64,000 nt of DNA from UBA2970 sp965221075 (lineage in GTDB: Bacteria; Verrucomicrobiota; Verrucomicrobiia; Limisphaerales; AAA164-E04): assembly GCA_965221075.1 (NCBI GenBank), contig OZ244865.1, positions 1,736,001-1,800,000 on the forward strand, given 5' to 3'. Made by a program: the position numbers and the translations under genes. Below, in pieces: positions 43,068-54,300 of the stretch (position 1 is the first letter of the stretch; every line of letters begins with the position of its first letter). The notes under the pieces are model-generated. The model worked only from the letters and a program-made list of their open reading frames with translations. It made no database searches and was not told the origin of the DNA.

Positions 43068-44047
43068 TGCTTCGCCCATCGCAGTCGATCGGTGGAAGGA
43101 GAAGGCAGAGTTTTACCCTGATTGAGCTGCTCATAGCGGTCTCTATCATGTCCCTCATCCTCTTCGGCCTCTATTCTATCTTCAGCGAAACCCAGAAGGC
43201 CATGCTGGGCAATGTCAACCAAGTGGATGTGCTGGAAAGGGGGAGAGCGGTGATCGAGACATTGGTCGGAGATATCCGCCAGGCCCAGACTCCAAGAATC
43301 GCCAACCCTGAACATTTGCCGCATTTCGAGATCCGGATCCCATCCTCAGACAACCAGGCCAATCCCAATGCACCTCTTGCCCCCCGTCCCTTTGAGCAGG
43401 TGCTGGCCGATGGGACTGTGCGCAAAAACTTCATCCAGGATCTTGTATTCCTCAAGCAGAACCGGAATCGGCATTGGGAGCTATGGTCCTATAGAGTGCT
43501 CTCCCAAGGACCGGCCAGTTCGTTCTGGGGAACTCTGCGCAAGACGAAGATCAACTCAGGATCCAGCAGAATGAATCTTGATGAACTCTTTGATTTGCGG
43601 AACGAGGACTTTAAAATCCACGCTGAGGAAGAACATATGGGGGATTATGTCGACCTGATCGACGGAGTTGTTCATTTCCGCGTCCAGGCGTTGGACTCAT
43701 CCGGGCAGCCCATGCGGTACTGGATCCGGGATTCCCGCGAAGAGACACTTAACGAAGGCTACATGCCCCTGGCCTTGCTCAATTTGGATCCGAGAGGCCA
43801 GGAGGACCCTATAAGGCTTTGGGAGACTTGGACGCGTTTCTACCGGGAAGGACTGCCTTCCTGGGTGGATCTGGAGCTCGGGATTCTGGATCCGTTGGCC
43901 ATGGGACGGATCGAGTCCCTGGGCAACAATCCGAGGCTGATCGAAGACTACCTCGAGAATAATCCGGAACAGGTCCATATCTTCCGCCGCCTGGTTCCGG
44001 TGGTGACCGCAGGGGTGACTTTGTTTGATCCCTTGACGCAGCTCTGA
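43064..44047 (+). CDS. Pseudopilin-like protein, GspJ/PilW-type; candidate Verru_Chthon cassette protein C
   Basis: 327 residues. Class III signal: leader ending RRQS, mature start FTLIELLIAVSIMSLILFGL with Glu5; residue -1 is Ser. Following residues (YSIFSETQKAMLGNVNQVDV, RGRAVIETLVGDIRQAQTP) resemble GspJ/PilW. The C-terminal part has VVHFRVQALDSSGQP, a PilW-like beta segment. ATG overlaps the upstream stop. GC content is lower than in the flanking metabolic genes. Confidence 0.8.
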   Translation: MMLRPSQSIGGRRRQSFTLIELLIAVSIMSLILFGLYSIFSETQKAMLGNVNQVDVLERGRAVIETLVGDIRQAQTPRIANPEHLPHFEIRIPSSDNQANPNAPLAPRPFEQVLADGTVRKNFIQDLVFLKQNRNRHWELWSYRVLSQGPASSFWGTLRKTKINSGSSRMNLDELFDLRNEDFKIHAEEEHMGDYVDLIDGVVHFRVQALDSSGQPMRYWIRDSREETLNEGYMPLALLNLDPRGQEDPIRLWETWTRFYREGLPSWVDLELGILDPLAMGRIESLGNNPRLIEDYLENNPEQVHIFRRLVPVVTAGVTLFDPLTQL

Positions 44048-44050
44048 GTC

Positions 44051-47000
44051 ATGAGAATCCATCGTAGAGACTCTCAGGGTGTCATCCTGGTCATCACCCT
44101 TATCATGCTCTCGGTGGTCACTCTGATGGCGGTGCTCTTTCTGAGCTTGAGTCGCAGGGAGCGGGTGGCAGTAAGCGTGACCACCGATCAGATCACCGCC
44201 GAGATCATGGTGGATGCTGCCCTGGCCAGGGCCCAGTCCGAGATAGCGGGTCGCATGGATTTCTCTGGAAACGCCTTCAACTATGACCTGATGGTCTCGA
44301 CCAACTACCTGCGCTACGTTCCTGATCTCGAGACCGACGTATTCGACGAATCCATCCTCGGATTTGATCCGAGAAACGTAAGCTACCATGCCGATGGCTT
44401 TCACGGGCCGCTCGATCAGGATCTGCAGGCGATCAACATCGGAAACCTGCTGTATGATCCCCGGCCTCCGGTCTATTCGGATCTCAATGATCCTCGGCTT
44501 TATGGTCCCAGATTCCGCTACTTCCTGGACTTCAACCGGAACGGCCGCTTCGAACCGAGCGGATGGCTCAGCGAACGGTACAGTCGACTGGGAGTAGTCT
44601 CATCCCGGGACGGGACTCCCCTGCGGACCCGCCTGGTGGGGGATCCCCAGTGGATCGGTGTGCTCGAGCATCCCGGACTGCCACACTCGCCAACCAACCG
44701 CTTCGTTGGCCGCTTCGCCTACCTAGTGGTTCCCGAGGGTAAAGCTCTGGATCTGAACCGCATCCACAACAGGGCCAGTGTACCGAGACGCAGCAGGAGG
44801 ATATACAACCGGAACCAAGGTGTGGGTGCCTGGGAAATGAATCTGGCAAGCTTTCTAACAGATCTGAATTACTCCTACTGGGGAGAGGGCGGACATGCCA
44901 GGAACGATGCGGACATGCTGGTGAACTACCGTGTCCGCAGTGACGAAATGCCTAGTCTCGAAGACGAACGCAGGGTGGGGGGGGAGGCCTTGGACTACTT
45001 CGGCAGAGATGGCGTTGACTACATGACCGACGGACCGGAGGATCCGATCAATTCCGAGCCCATCCCTCTGGTTGACAACGACAGTATAGTCGATCCTTTC
45101 TGGGGATCGGAGCCCCCGTACATGTTTCCTGATGCCCTGGAGCTCTTTCCTAGGCTGGCGCTAGGACCTCACGTTGACTCCAGCATACATGGGGATTTGA
45201 TCAGTTTCGGCGACTTCAAGAGCAATCTCAACGATTTGGGAAACAGCTGGAACACCTACGACCGCTACACCATCTACCGGCTTCTTTCGCAGATGGGGAT
45301 GGACTCTGCTCCCTCGGCCGAGGCCACGGTTCCCATGCTGAGCGTCCTGGACGGTCTGGAGCCGCTGTCTCTCGAGAAGCGGGTGCCCAAGATCAACTTG
45401 AACTACCGTCCGGTGGAAGTTGACGTTGAAGGGCGGATCGTGTACGAGCGATGGGAGCCGCGCCGCTTCTTCCTCGAGGCCGCCGACCGCCTCTTCCAGG
45501 CCCAGGCTCAGACCAATCCGCCTCCCCTGGCATTTGCCGATCCCCTGACCGGTGAGCCGGTATCCCACCCGGGAACCAACTACATCGTTCTGGGGGACAC
45601 CTACATGACCAATCACAACGCCTTCGCGGGAACCACCCTCTTCTCGATCCGCGATGTGGGGATCCAGGTCTGGCCCGCAGCCAACCCACACCGCAAGCAG
45701 TACAGCGCCAACATCCACCAGATCCTGCAGCAGGCGGCCAACATCGGGGACGTGGTGGCGGCCCGTCCCTCCGTCAATGAGCTGGTCGAGTTCGTCCCGG
45801 GCCAACCCCGGCACTTCCCCCTGGTCTTCCGTCCCCGCTTCAGCCAGGGGATGACCAACGGGACGGTCCGGATCGTGGACTACGTCGAAGTGACCAACGA
45901 CGCTCCCCGGCAGCTCCAGAGGCCCTGGCGCGACCTGGATCTTCTGGAGGACCGCACGAACCTGCATCCAGACGACAATGTTTGGGGGATCCCCTGGGTG
46001 GTGTCCGTTCGCAAGGGAATACCCAATTTCAACGAGTTCGGCGTGATGACCACCGTGGAGATGACCCGGAAGCTGGAGATCGACAAGGGCTCTGCGGGGG
46101 CTCCTCCCACGATGTGGCAGACCAACCAGATGATCACCTTGAGCATCTCCAACCTCTTCGGCCTCGAGTACTGGAACGCCTACCGAGACGAGTTCTCCCG
46201 GAACATCCAGATCCACACCCTGGTGGACTGCTCGCTGGTCCTCACCAACCAAAGGCAGGCGACCCTGCTCTCCAACCGGTTCGTGCTCCCCTCTCGCATG
46301 CAATTGGGAGGGGGCATGGAGAGCTGGGGCGGAAAGGAGTTCAAGATTCCCTTCTACAGCAACGACACCGCTCTTGTCCTGGAGCACGCGGGACGGATGG
46401 TCAGGGCCCCCAGCGCGGTCTACAACCACGCACAGGGGCGCCTGATCCCCGTGGCCGGAGATCTGAGCGACAATGTGGACCGCTTCTTCCCCGACCAGCC
46501 GGGTTTCCCCATGGAGGCGCTGGGGGTGAACCTGACCAACCGGATCCGGGCTCTGATCATGGACATGGAGAGCGGACGGATCCTCGACTTCGTCAACCTG
46601 GACAACCTCGACCAGCACCTGGATCTGACCCAGGAGATGCTGGGGGACGTCGAGGGCCTGGCCGGTGTTTCGGAGCTCGGGGAGTACTGGTCCAACGACC
46701 GCCTGGGCAGCACGCACCCTCTGGCGCCTCCCCTGGGGGTGCTCAAGCAGATCGTCACATCTCTGGGGGATCTGCCGGTCTCCTCCACGGTCTGGAACTC
46801 CTTCGTTGGCCGGGGAGCCGGGCGGGATAGGGAGGAGGCCATCGACCTGTTCCGCACCTTCCTCGAGTATCCTCCCCGCTACCTGTCCGCCTACGAGCTG
46901 AACGACGCCTACCGCCGCCTGAAGGATCCCCGCAAGAGCGTTCGCCGGCAGGTGCCCTTCTCCCCCTCGGTGCGCAAGCACATCTACTATACGCTCCAGG

Positions 47001-48295
47001 CCAACGACCCGCTGGTCCACTACACCGAGGAGGACCTGAGGGATCCGGTGGGGCTGGTCAGCCAGAAGCGCTTCGCCGTTCCGGGACAGGACGTTCCGAT
47101 GGAGGACCTGCACGGATTCGGTCCCGACGACGGCTATGGCCGGCCCACGGGCGCGGTCAACCAGCGCTACGATCCCTGGCCCGGGCAGATCAACGGAGAG
47201 CCTCCCGAGCGCTACAACATGGCCCACAAGGATCCCCTGGTGCGCAGCGCCGACGACTGGCAGTTCCCCACCAACAACTTCGCCAGCGTGGGCCAGCTGG
47301 GACAGATCCACCGGGGCACGCCCTGGCAGACCATATACCTGAAGGCCTATGTGGGAACCACCGGCGAGGAGGTTTCCGACGCCGACGGGCGCAACACCCG
47401 CCTGAGGATGGTCACCGTCCAAGATCTTCCCCGGATCAATCCCGGTACCGAGGGCGACAGCTATCCCTTCCGCACCATGGCCATGGAGGATCCCTGGGAT
47501 CCCGGGCAGGAGCCTTCCCCGGTCCCGGTGGACGGCAACCTCCTGCCGGAGGCGCTGGACCGCTGGTACGAATGGTCCGGCAGCTACGGGACCCATCCCA
47601 CCAACGACTGGAAGATTCCCGGCCTGTTCACCGCGGTCCTGCACGAGGACCACTCCCGGGGGCTGCTGTCGGTCAACCAGCCGGGCCTGGCGGCCTGGTC
47701 GGCGGCCCTCTCGGGGGTGAGGGTCCTCACGCCCCAGGATCCCCTCCAGGTGTACGCGAGGAACCTTCACGGCTCCCAGCCGCCCCTGTTCGATACGGCA
47801 GAGATCGAGCCGGCCCTTGGGGACGGGCTTCCCCGCAGCCGCTTCAACGGGGCCGACGCCCCCCTGGTCCGCATAGTGGAGGGGGAGAGGGGAATCAATG
47901 CCACCCGCCTGCGCTTCGACGGGGGGCGCTTCCCCTCCCTGGGGGACGTGCTGGCCACTCCGGCCCTGACCGTCGAGTCCCCCTACCTGGACTGGACCAA
48001 CGGGACGATATGGCAGGGCGGGCTCGACGACCGGGCGGTGGAGCGGATCCCCCAGCAGATCCTCTCCCTGCTCAAGGACGACGAGCCCCGGGTGACCATC
48101 TACGCCTACGGGCAGGCCCTCAAGCCGGCCGAGGGCTCCCTCAGGACCGATCCGGTTCCCGAGAGGCTCTTCAACATCTGCACAAACTACCAGGTGACCG
48201 CCGAGTTCGCTCTCAAGCGGGTGGTCCGGTTCGACGGGGGGCCCCACGATCTCAAGGCGGTGGTCGAGAGCGAGGTGGTCCTGCCTTCGGACTGA
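44051..48295 (+). CDS. Large PilX/GspK-like protein; candidate Verru_Chthon cassette protein A
   Basis: 1414 residues. The N-terminus (RRDSQGVILVITLIMLSVVT, then LMAVLFLSLSRRERVAVSV) is a prepilin-like hydrophobic helix without Glu5, as in PilX and GspK. The helix continues into TAEIMVDAALARAQSEIAGR. The remaining 1300 residues are a large, presumably extracytoplasmic region with no catalytic motif I recognise, containing boxes such as FRYFLDFNRNGRFEPSGW and RFAYLVVPEGKALDLNRIHN. Size, start and position after three pseudopilins match my recollection of TIGR02600. The first third of the gene (to about 45300) is AT-richer than the rest. Start is 3 bases after the previous stop. It may cap a pseudopilus, by analogy with GspK. 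Confidence 0.78.
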   Translation: MRIHRRDSQGVILVITLIMLSVVTLMAVLFLSLSRRERVAVSVTTDQITAEIMVDAALARAQSEIAGRMDFSGNAFNYDLMVSTNYLRYVPDLETDVFDESILGFDPRNVSYHADGFHGPLDQDLQAINIGNLLYDPRPPVYSDLNDPRLYGPRFRYFLDFNRNGRFEPSGWLSERYSRLGVVSSRDGTPLRTRLVGDPQWIGVLEHPGLPHSPTNRFVGRFAYLVVPEGKALDLNRIHNRASVPRRSRRIYNRNQGVGAWEMNLASFLTDLNYSYWGEGGHARNDADMLVNYRVRSDEMPSLEDERRVGGEALDYFGRDGVDYMTDGPEDPINSEPIPLVDNDSIVDPFWGSEPPYMFPDALELFPRLALGPHVDSSIHGDLISFGDFKSNLNDLGNSWNTYDRYTIYRLLSQMGMDSAPSAEATVPMLSVLDGLEPLSLEKRVPKINLNYRPVEVDVEGRIVYERWEPRRFFLEAADRLFQAQAQTNPPPLAFADPLTGEPVSHPGTNYIVLGDTYMTNHNAFAGTTLFSIRDVGIQVWPAANPHRKQYSANIHQILQQAANIGDVVAARPSVNELVEFVPGQPRHFPLVFRPRFSQGMTNGTVRIVDYVEVTNDAPRQLQRPWRDLDLLEDRTNLHPDDNVWGIPWVVSVRKGIPNFNEFGVMTTVEMTRKLEIDKGSAGAPPTMWQTNQMITLSISNLFGLEYWNAYRDEFSRNIQIHTLVDCSLVLTNQRQATLLSNRFVLPSRMQLGGGMESWGGKEFKIPFYSNDTALVLEHAGRMVRAPSAVYNHAQGRLIPVAGDLSDNVDRFFPDQPGFPMEALGVNLTNRIRALIMDMESGRILDFVNLDNLDQHLDLTQEMLGDVEGLAGVSELGEYWSNDRLGSTHPLAPPLGVLKQIVTSLGDLPVSSTVWNSFVGRGAGRDREEAIDLFRTFLEYPPRYLSAYELNDAYRRLKDPRKSVRRQVPFSPSVRKHIYYTLQANDPLVHYTEEDLRDPVGLVSQKRFAVPGQDVPMEDLHGFGPDDGYGRPTGAVNQRYDPWPGQINGEPPERYNMAHKDPLVRSADDWQFPTNNFASVGQLGQIHRGTPWQTIYLKAYVGTTGEEVSDADGRNTRLRMVTVQDLPRINPGTEGDSYPFRTMAMEDPWDPGQEPSPVPVDGNLLPEALDRWYEWSGSYGTHPTNDWKIPGLFTAVLHEDHSRGLLSVNQPGLAAWSAALSGVRVLTPQDPLQVYARNLHGSQPPLFDTAEIEPALGDGLPRSRFNGADAPLVRIVEGERGINATRLRFDGGRFPSLGDVLATPALTVESPYLDWTNGTIWQGGLDDRAVERIPQQILSLLKDDEPRVTIYAYGQALKPAEGSLRTDPVPERLFNICTNYQVTAEFALKRVVRFDGGPHDLKAVVESEVVLPSD

Positions 48296-48310
48296 CCGGG
48301 AGCGAGGGGG

Positions 48311-51300
48311 ATGTCAGGGCACAGGGTCCAGGATAGGGGGAGCAGCCGGTCCCGATCCATGCCGGGCCGGCATGGAACCCGCTTCGCGAGCCGGATCCTG
48401 CTCGGCATCCTGGCTCTCGGCCTCGTCTCCCTCCTGATCTGGGAGAACCGGCCGGCCGCTCCCTTCGAGGGGGGCCGTCCGGCCTCCTCGGAGCAGAACT
48501 ACCCCTTGCTGGCCCTCTCGGAGCCGCCCGGTCCCGGGGCACGGGAGCAGGCCCGGATTCCGCAGGATCCCGGCTTTCCCTTCCGCCTGCGCAACACCCC
48601 GCTGGATCTGGACGAACTCTCCCGCCGGGAGAGCGCCATCCTGCTGCAGAACGCCCTGATCGACACCGCCAGGCCGTTGGCCCTGGAGATTCCCGGAAAT
48701 CTCGGCGCTCCTCCCTCCACACGCAGCTGGCTGTGGCAGTCCGACGCCCCTCCCGATCGGGATCTGCTGGCCCGTCTGGGAGTGGAGACGGTGGCCTACG
48801 TTCCCCACTCGGCCTGGGTTGTGCGCGCCGCTCCACGGCAGGCGGAGAGGCTCCGCGGACACGAGGCCACCCGGGCCCTGCTTCCCTTTGCTCCTTACTT
48901 CAAGCTGCAGAGCGGCCTGCTGCAGCGGGTTCTGGAGGGGCCGGCGGAAGGCGGGCCCCTGGCCCTGAAGCTCACGCTCTTCGCCGACGCTCGGGAGGAG
49001 GCGCTTCAGGGCCTGGAGGACATGGGCTGCGAGCCCGAAAGCGAGTCGCTCTCCCCCTTCGGTCCCCAGGTGCGTGTGCGGATCCCGGACTCCGGGCTGG
49101 CGCGGGTCGCCTCCCTGGACGGGGTGTTCCTGGTGGAGAGGGCCCGGCCCCGCCGGCTGGCCAGCGACCTGGTGCGGGTGCGGCTGGGGGCCGACAGCGA
49201 TCCCTCCAACCTGTCCAATACCAATCTTCATGATCTCTCGGGCGAAGGCGTGCTGCTGAGCCTGCACGACACCGGGGTGGACGCGGGGCATCCGGATCTG
49301 GCCGGCCGGGTCTCCTCCCCCGATCCCTCGGCGCTCGAAGACAGAAGCGGACATGGCACCCACATGGCCGGGATCATGATCGGCAGCGGGGAGAGCACCC
49401 CCGAGATCGATATCGACTTCGGATCGTCGACCAACGCCAACTTCCACGGGATGGCGCCAGAGGCCGAGCTATTCGTCCTCGCCCTGTCCCGGCTGCTGGG
49501 CCCCTGGGACTCGGACGAGGGGCTTCAGCAGTCCTCGGCACGCTACAGCTACCAGCATCTTGAGCGCACCAATGTGCTGGTCTCCAACAACAGCTGGAAC
49601 TACCCCGACATCGCCGAGTACGACTCCAGCGCCGCCTCCTTCGACGCGGCGGTGCGGGACTCCCTCCCTAGGATCGAGGGAGCCCAGCCGGTCCTTTACG
49701 TCTTCTCGGCCGGCAACGAGGGATCCGGAAACAGCGAGGGGAGGGGAGGAAGAGCCGGGAGCATCGCTTCGCCGGCCACCGCCAAGAACGTGATCACCGT
49801 GGGGGCGCTGGAGAACCACCGGTACCTAACCAACGACGTCCTGCTCCCCTCCACCGACAGCTCGCGGGAAATAGCCTCCCTGTCCTCGCGGGGCAACGTG
49901 GGGGTGGGGATCGAGGGCAGAGGGGGCCGGTTCAAGCCGGACGTGGTGGCTCCGGGCACCTTCGTGATCTCGGCCCGCTCGGCCGGATGGCGGGAGCCCG
50001 ACAAGCTGGTTGACACCCGGGTGGTGCGGCTCACCAACGAGACGGTGGCCCCGGGGAGCCTCTCGCAATACACCCTCTTCGTCCCCCTCCAGGCGGTCAG
50101 CGTGCGCATCTCGGTGGCGTCCAACGCCAGCTCTCCCGAGACGCTGCCCGCCATGACCATCCATGCCCGCTACGGCGGCATGGCCGAAGAGGAGGATCGG
50201 GTGGGCGTCTCGGACGTGACCCTGCACACGGGGGTGGACTCCCCGCTCCAGCTGCGCCCCGGCGTGCTCAGCTACGCCATCGGCCATTCCCAGGACCATC
50301 CGGTCACCATCGACATCCATGTCCTGACCGAGGAGGAGGTGGGCGACGAGTCCTTACTGGAGGGGATCCAGGAGATCAACCGGGAGCTGGAGCCCCACTA
50401 CCGGATCGCCAGCGGGACCAGCGCATCGGCGGCGGCTGTCTCTGGGCTGCTGGGCCTGTTCCAGGAGTTCTTCCACCAACGGGGGCACGACCCCAGCCCC
50501 GCCCTGCTCAAGGCCCTGCTGATCAACGGATCCCGCACCGTCGGCTCCCTCTACGACTTCCAGATCGACCCCCTGATCAACTACCAGGGCTGGGGCGTCC
50601 CCTCGCTGGCCAACAGCCTGCCCGAGAGTCTGGGGGAGGGGGGAGACTTCTGGGAGGGTTCCGCCACCCTGCGCTTCCTGGACCAGGGTGCCGAGGGGGC
50701 CATGGCCACCGGCGAGAGCAGCAGCTGGGACCTCGTTCTGGGGGAGGGCGAGGAGGATGGGGCGGAGAACCGCTCCCATCCCCTGAGGATTTCCCTGGTG
50801 TGGACCGACCCGCCCGGAAACCCGGCCGGAGCGATCAAGCTGGTCAACGACCTGGATCTGGTGGTCTCGAACAAGGTCACCGGCGAGCTCTTCTTCGGGA
50901 ACCGCTTCCTGTCGGGAGCGGAGTACACCGCCGGAACCACCAACGACGTGCCGGCTTGGGACAACGTTAACAACGTGGAGAACGTCTACCTCCAGCCCCC
51001 CCTGGACAAGAGCTACGTGGTCTCGGTCCGGGCGCGGAGGGTCAATGTCAACGCCCTCCCGGGCCATGCCGACGGGGTGGTCCAGGACTACGCCCTGGTG
51101 GTTTCATGGGGCGACAATCCTGAGGTTCCCGAGGCGGCTCCCTTCCGGCTGGAGGAGAGCGGCGAGTCCGCCGGACCGCTTCTGGAGCTGCCCCTGGTGG
51201 TGGGCATCACCAACCGAGTCCCCCGCCTGGCCGACCGGGTGGGCTCCAACGCCCCGCTGCTGGAAGGGGAGCACGGACTGGCGGAGCAGTGGCGCTTCTA

Positions 51301-54300
51301 CGTGTTTACCAACGCGCCCCCCCCCGAGAACAACACCCTGGGATACACCAACGGGCCCAACGTGGCCTTCGCCACCTTCCTGCCGCCCAACCTGGCCTTG
51401 CCCCGCAACCAGGAGGCCGATATCGACCTCTACGTCTCGCGCAACCCGGCCCTGACCAACCTGGAACCGGCCGTGCTGGCCGAGGCCGTGGCCGGGGACC
51501 CGGCCCGGGGGATCGGCGCCTCCCGGCAGCGGGGAGGCACCGAGTCGGTGATCTTCGAGAACCAGGCCCTGGGGGAGGATCAGATCTACTACATCGGGGT
51601 CAAGAGCGAGGACCGGCAGGGCGGCCAGTACGCCTTTGTGGGACTCTCGCAGGAGGAGCCCTTCGACCAGACCGATCCCAAAACCGGGAACCGGCTCCTG
51701 CAGGGCGTGCTTCTGGAGGACGGGATCATCCCCGACGGCTCCCCCACCGTTCCGGGAGCGGCGCTCACCCTTGCCCTGGGAAACCCCCTCGACGCCTTCA
51801 CCGTACGCAAGGTGGTCGCCGATCTGAGCCTGGAGCACCAGGACATCGGGGACCTTCTGGGCCAGCTGAGCCACCGGGGCGTATCGATGGTGCTCAACAA
51901 CCACACCACCTTTAACCCTGATGGCGTGTCCGGGGAGCTGAGGGCGCAGTACGACGACCTGGGCAGAAGCGGCGACCGCACGACTGGGCCGGAGAACCTG
52001 GTCCGCGTCCGAAGCGACGGGCCGGGGAGCCTGGTCCGCTTCATCGGCGAACCGGGCGACGGGGTCTGGCTGATGAACCAGATCGACAACGCTCTCACCC
52101 ACGAGGGACGGGTGGTGAGCTTCAGGCTGATCGCCACTCCCAACTTCCTTGCCGAGGGTGAGCCCCTGGATGGGGAGGTAGAGGCCCTCTCCTTCGACTA
52201 CCACGTCATCGACATTCCCGCCGATGCCAGCGCCCTGCAAATAGACCTGTACGAGTTCGGTCTGCCGCTGGACCTATACCTGAGGCGGGGAGACCTTCCC
52301 ACCCTCTCAGTCTACGACAAGCGGACTCTGGCGCCTGAGGGCAGCGATCGCATCAGCCTGAGGCTGACCCGGGACGACGTGCCGCCCCTCAGCCATGGGC
52401 GCTACTACCTGGGGATCTACAACCCCAACCTGGAAACGGTGGCCTACAAGCTGCTCTACCGCATCGAGCGCAATCTGCTGATCCAGGCCGAGCAGCCCTT
52501 CCTGCCCGAGGAGACCGGAGTCGGGATCCCCGACGACGCCCTGGTCCGCTCCCGCATCCGCGTCCCCGACAACCGGGTGATCGCCGACGTGAAGGTCGGC
52601 CTGCGCCTGGACCATCCCCGGGCATCGGACCTGGCCATGCACCTGATCGGCCCGACGGGCAGCCGGGCCCTCCTGGCCGAGAACCGCGGGGGGACCGAGG
52701 CCCGGGGATGGGGGAGGGGCGAGGGATCCGGCACGAGCTTCGGCGGCCTGAGCGACGATCCCGGCGACACCTCCGAGTACATCAAGTTCGCCTCGCCCCC
52801 GTACGCCTCCGACGGGATCATCGAGATCCTTCCCGTCAGCGGCTTCGAGGAGGCCGATCCCGGAATCTACGGAATCGGGGACACCTTCCCGGCCAACGCG
52901 CAGGGCCAGCTCTGGACGGTGACCTCAGGCGAGGCGACGGTGGTTGGCGGAGCAGGCTCCTTCGTGGGTGTCCAGCATCTCCGGCTGGAGGAGGGGCGCC
53001 TGGCCATATCGCTGGAGCTGGAGCCGGGCCGGAGCCGGGAGCTTTTCTTCTCGACACGCTCCGAGGGCCTGGAGGGAGAGGAGCTGGGGAGCCTCTACCT
53101 TTCGGGAGAGTGGGCCAGGGACATCCTGGGCAGCCCCGGCTGGGTGGTTCCGGAGCCGATCCGCTTCACCCCCCGGGAGGAGGTCACCGTGCTGGAGATT
53201 TCGGGCTCCTCCCCCGGCGTGCCCCTGCACCTGGACGCCATCGAGATCCGGGACACGCCCGGCGTCGAGTACCACTTCGGGGAGGAGGACATGGACGTCT
53301 TCGACGGACAGAGGGCCAACGGGGAGTGGACCCTCGAGATCCTCGACCGCCGCGCCGGTCCCGGACCGGGCGATCCGCCCCTGCTGCCGATCCTCCATTC
53401 CTGGCAGCTGCTGCTCAGCCTGGCAGAGACCAACTATCCGGCCGTGAATCTGCGCAACGGCCAGTGCGTCTCCGATACCGTCAGAAAGGAGGAGACCCTC
53501 TACTACATCGTCGATGTGCCCCGCAGCGCCACCATCGCCACCAACTCCCTGGCCACCGAGGGGAGCCTGACCCTGATGCTCCACGACGAGGGGCTGCCCC
53601 GGCCCGGGGGCTCCAGCCTGCTCGAGACCGGATTCGGCGGGGAGGGTGGGGGCGAGGTGCTGCTGGACCTGAGCGGAACCCGGATCCTGGACCCGGAGGG
53701 TCAGACTCTGGAGGCGCTGGATCCCCCCCGTCTGGAACCCGGTCGACGGTACTACCTGGGGGTGAGGAACACCGATCCCGAATCGGAGAACGGCTTCGAG
53801 CTGTGCGTGCGCTTCGACCAGGACGACACGGTGATCATCGACCTGGAGAACGGGGTGCCAAGGGAGAATGTGATCCCCTCCCCCGACGTGGTTCCCTTCC
53901 AGTACTACCGCTACCGGGCCGGGGCCAACGTGGCCTCGCTGGAATTCCTGATCACCCCCCAGGACGGCGACGTGGACGCGGTGGGGCGCCGCGGCCTGCC
54001 GCTGCCCGACCTGGACCTCTTCGACCTCGAGTCCAGGAACAGCGACCTGTCGCCCGAGAGCCTCCTCTTCACCATCCGCCCCCCGGCCACCATACCCGCC
54101 GGGGACTACTTCGTGGGGGTCTTCAACGCCGATCCCGGCTACCGGGACGTCCGATACTCGATCGTGGCCAACGAGACCAGCGTCCCCTACGACGTCATCC
54201 ACCTGGAGGACGGGATTCCGACGGACTACTCCGTGCCTCCCAGCCCGGACGGGATCGGCACCTACTTCTACCTCGACCTGGCCCGCAGCGGCGCCTCCTC

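Noticed and set aside
45161..48247. A 1028-codon open frame on the minus strand
   Set aside because: It is antisense to the PilX/GspK-like gene and has no recognisable domain; a codon-bias shadow.
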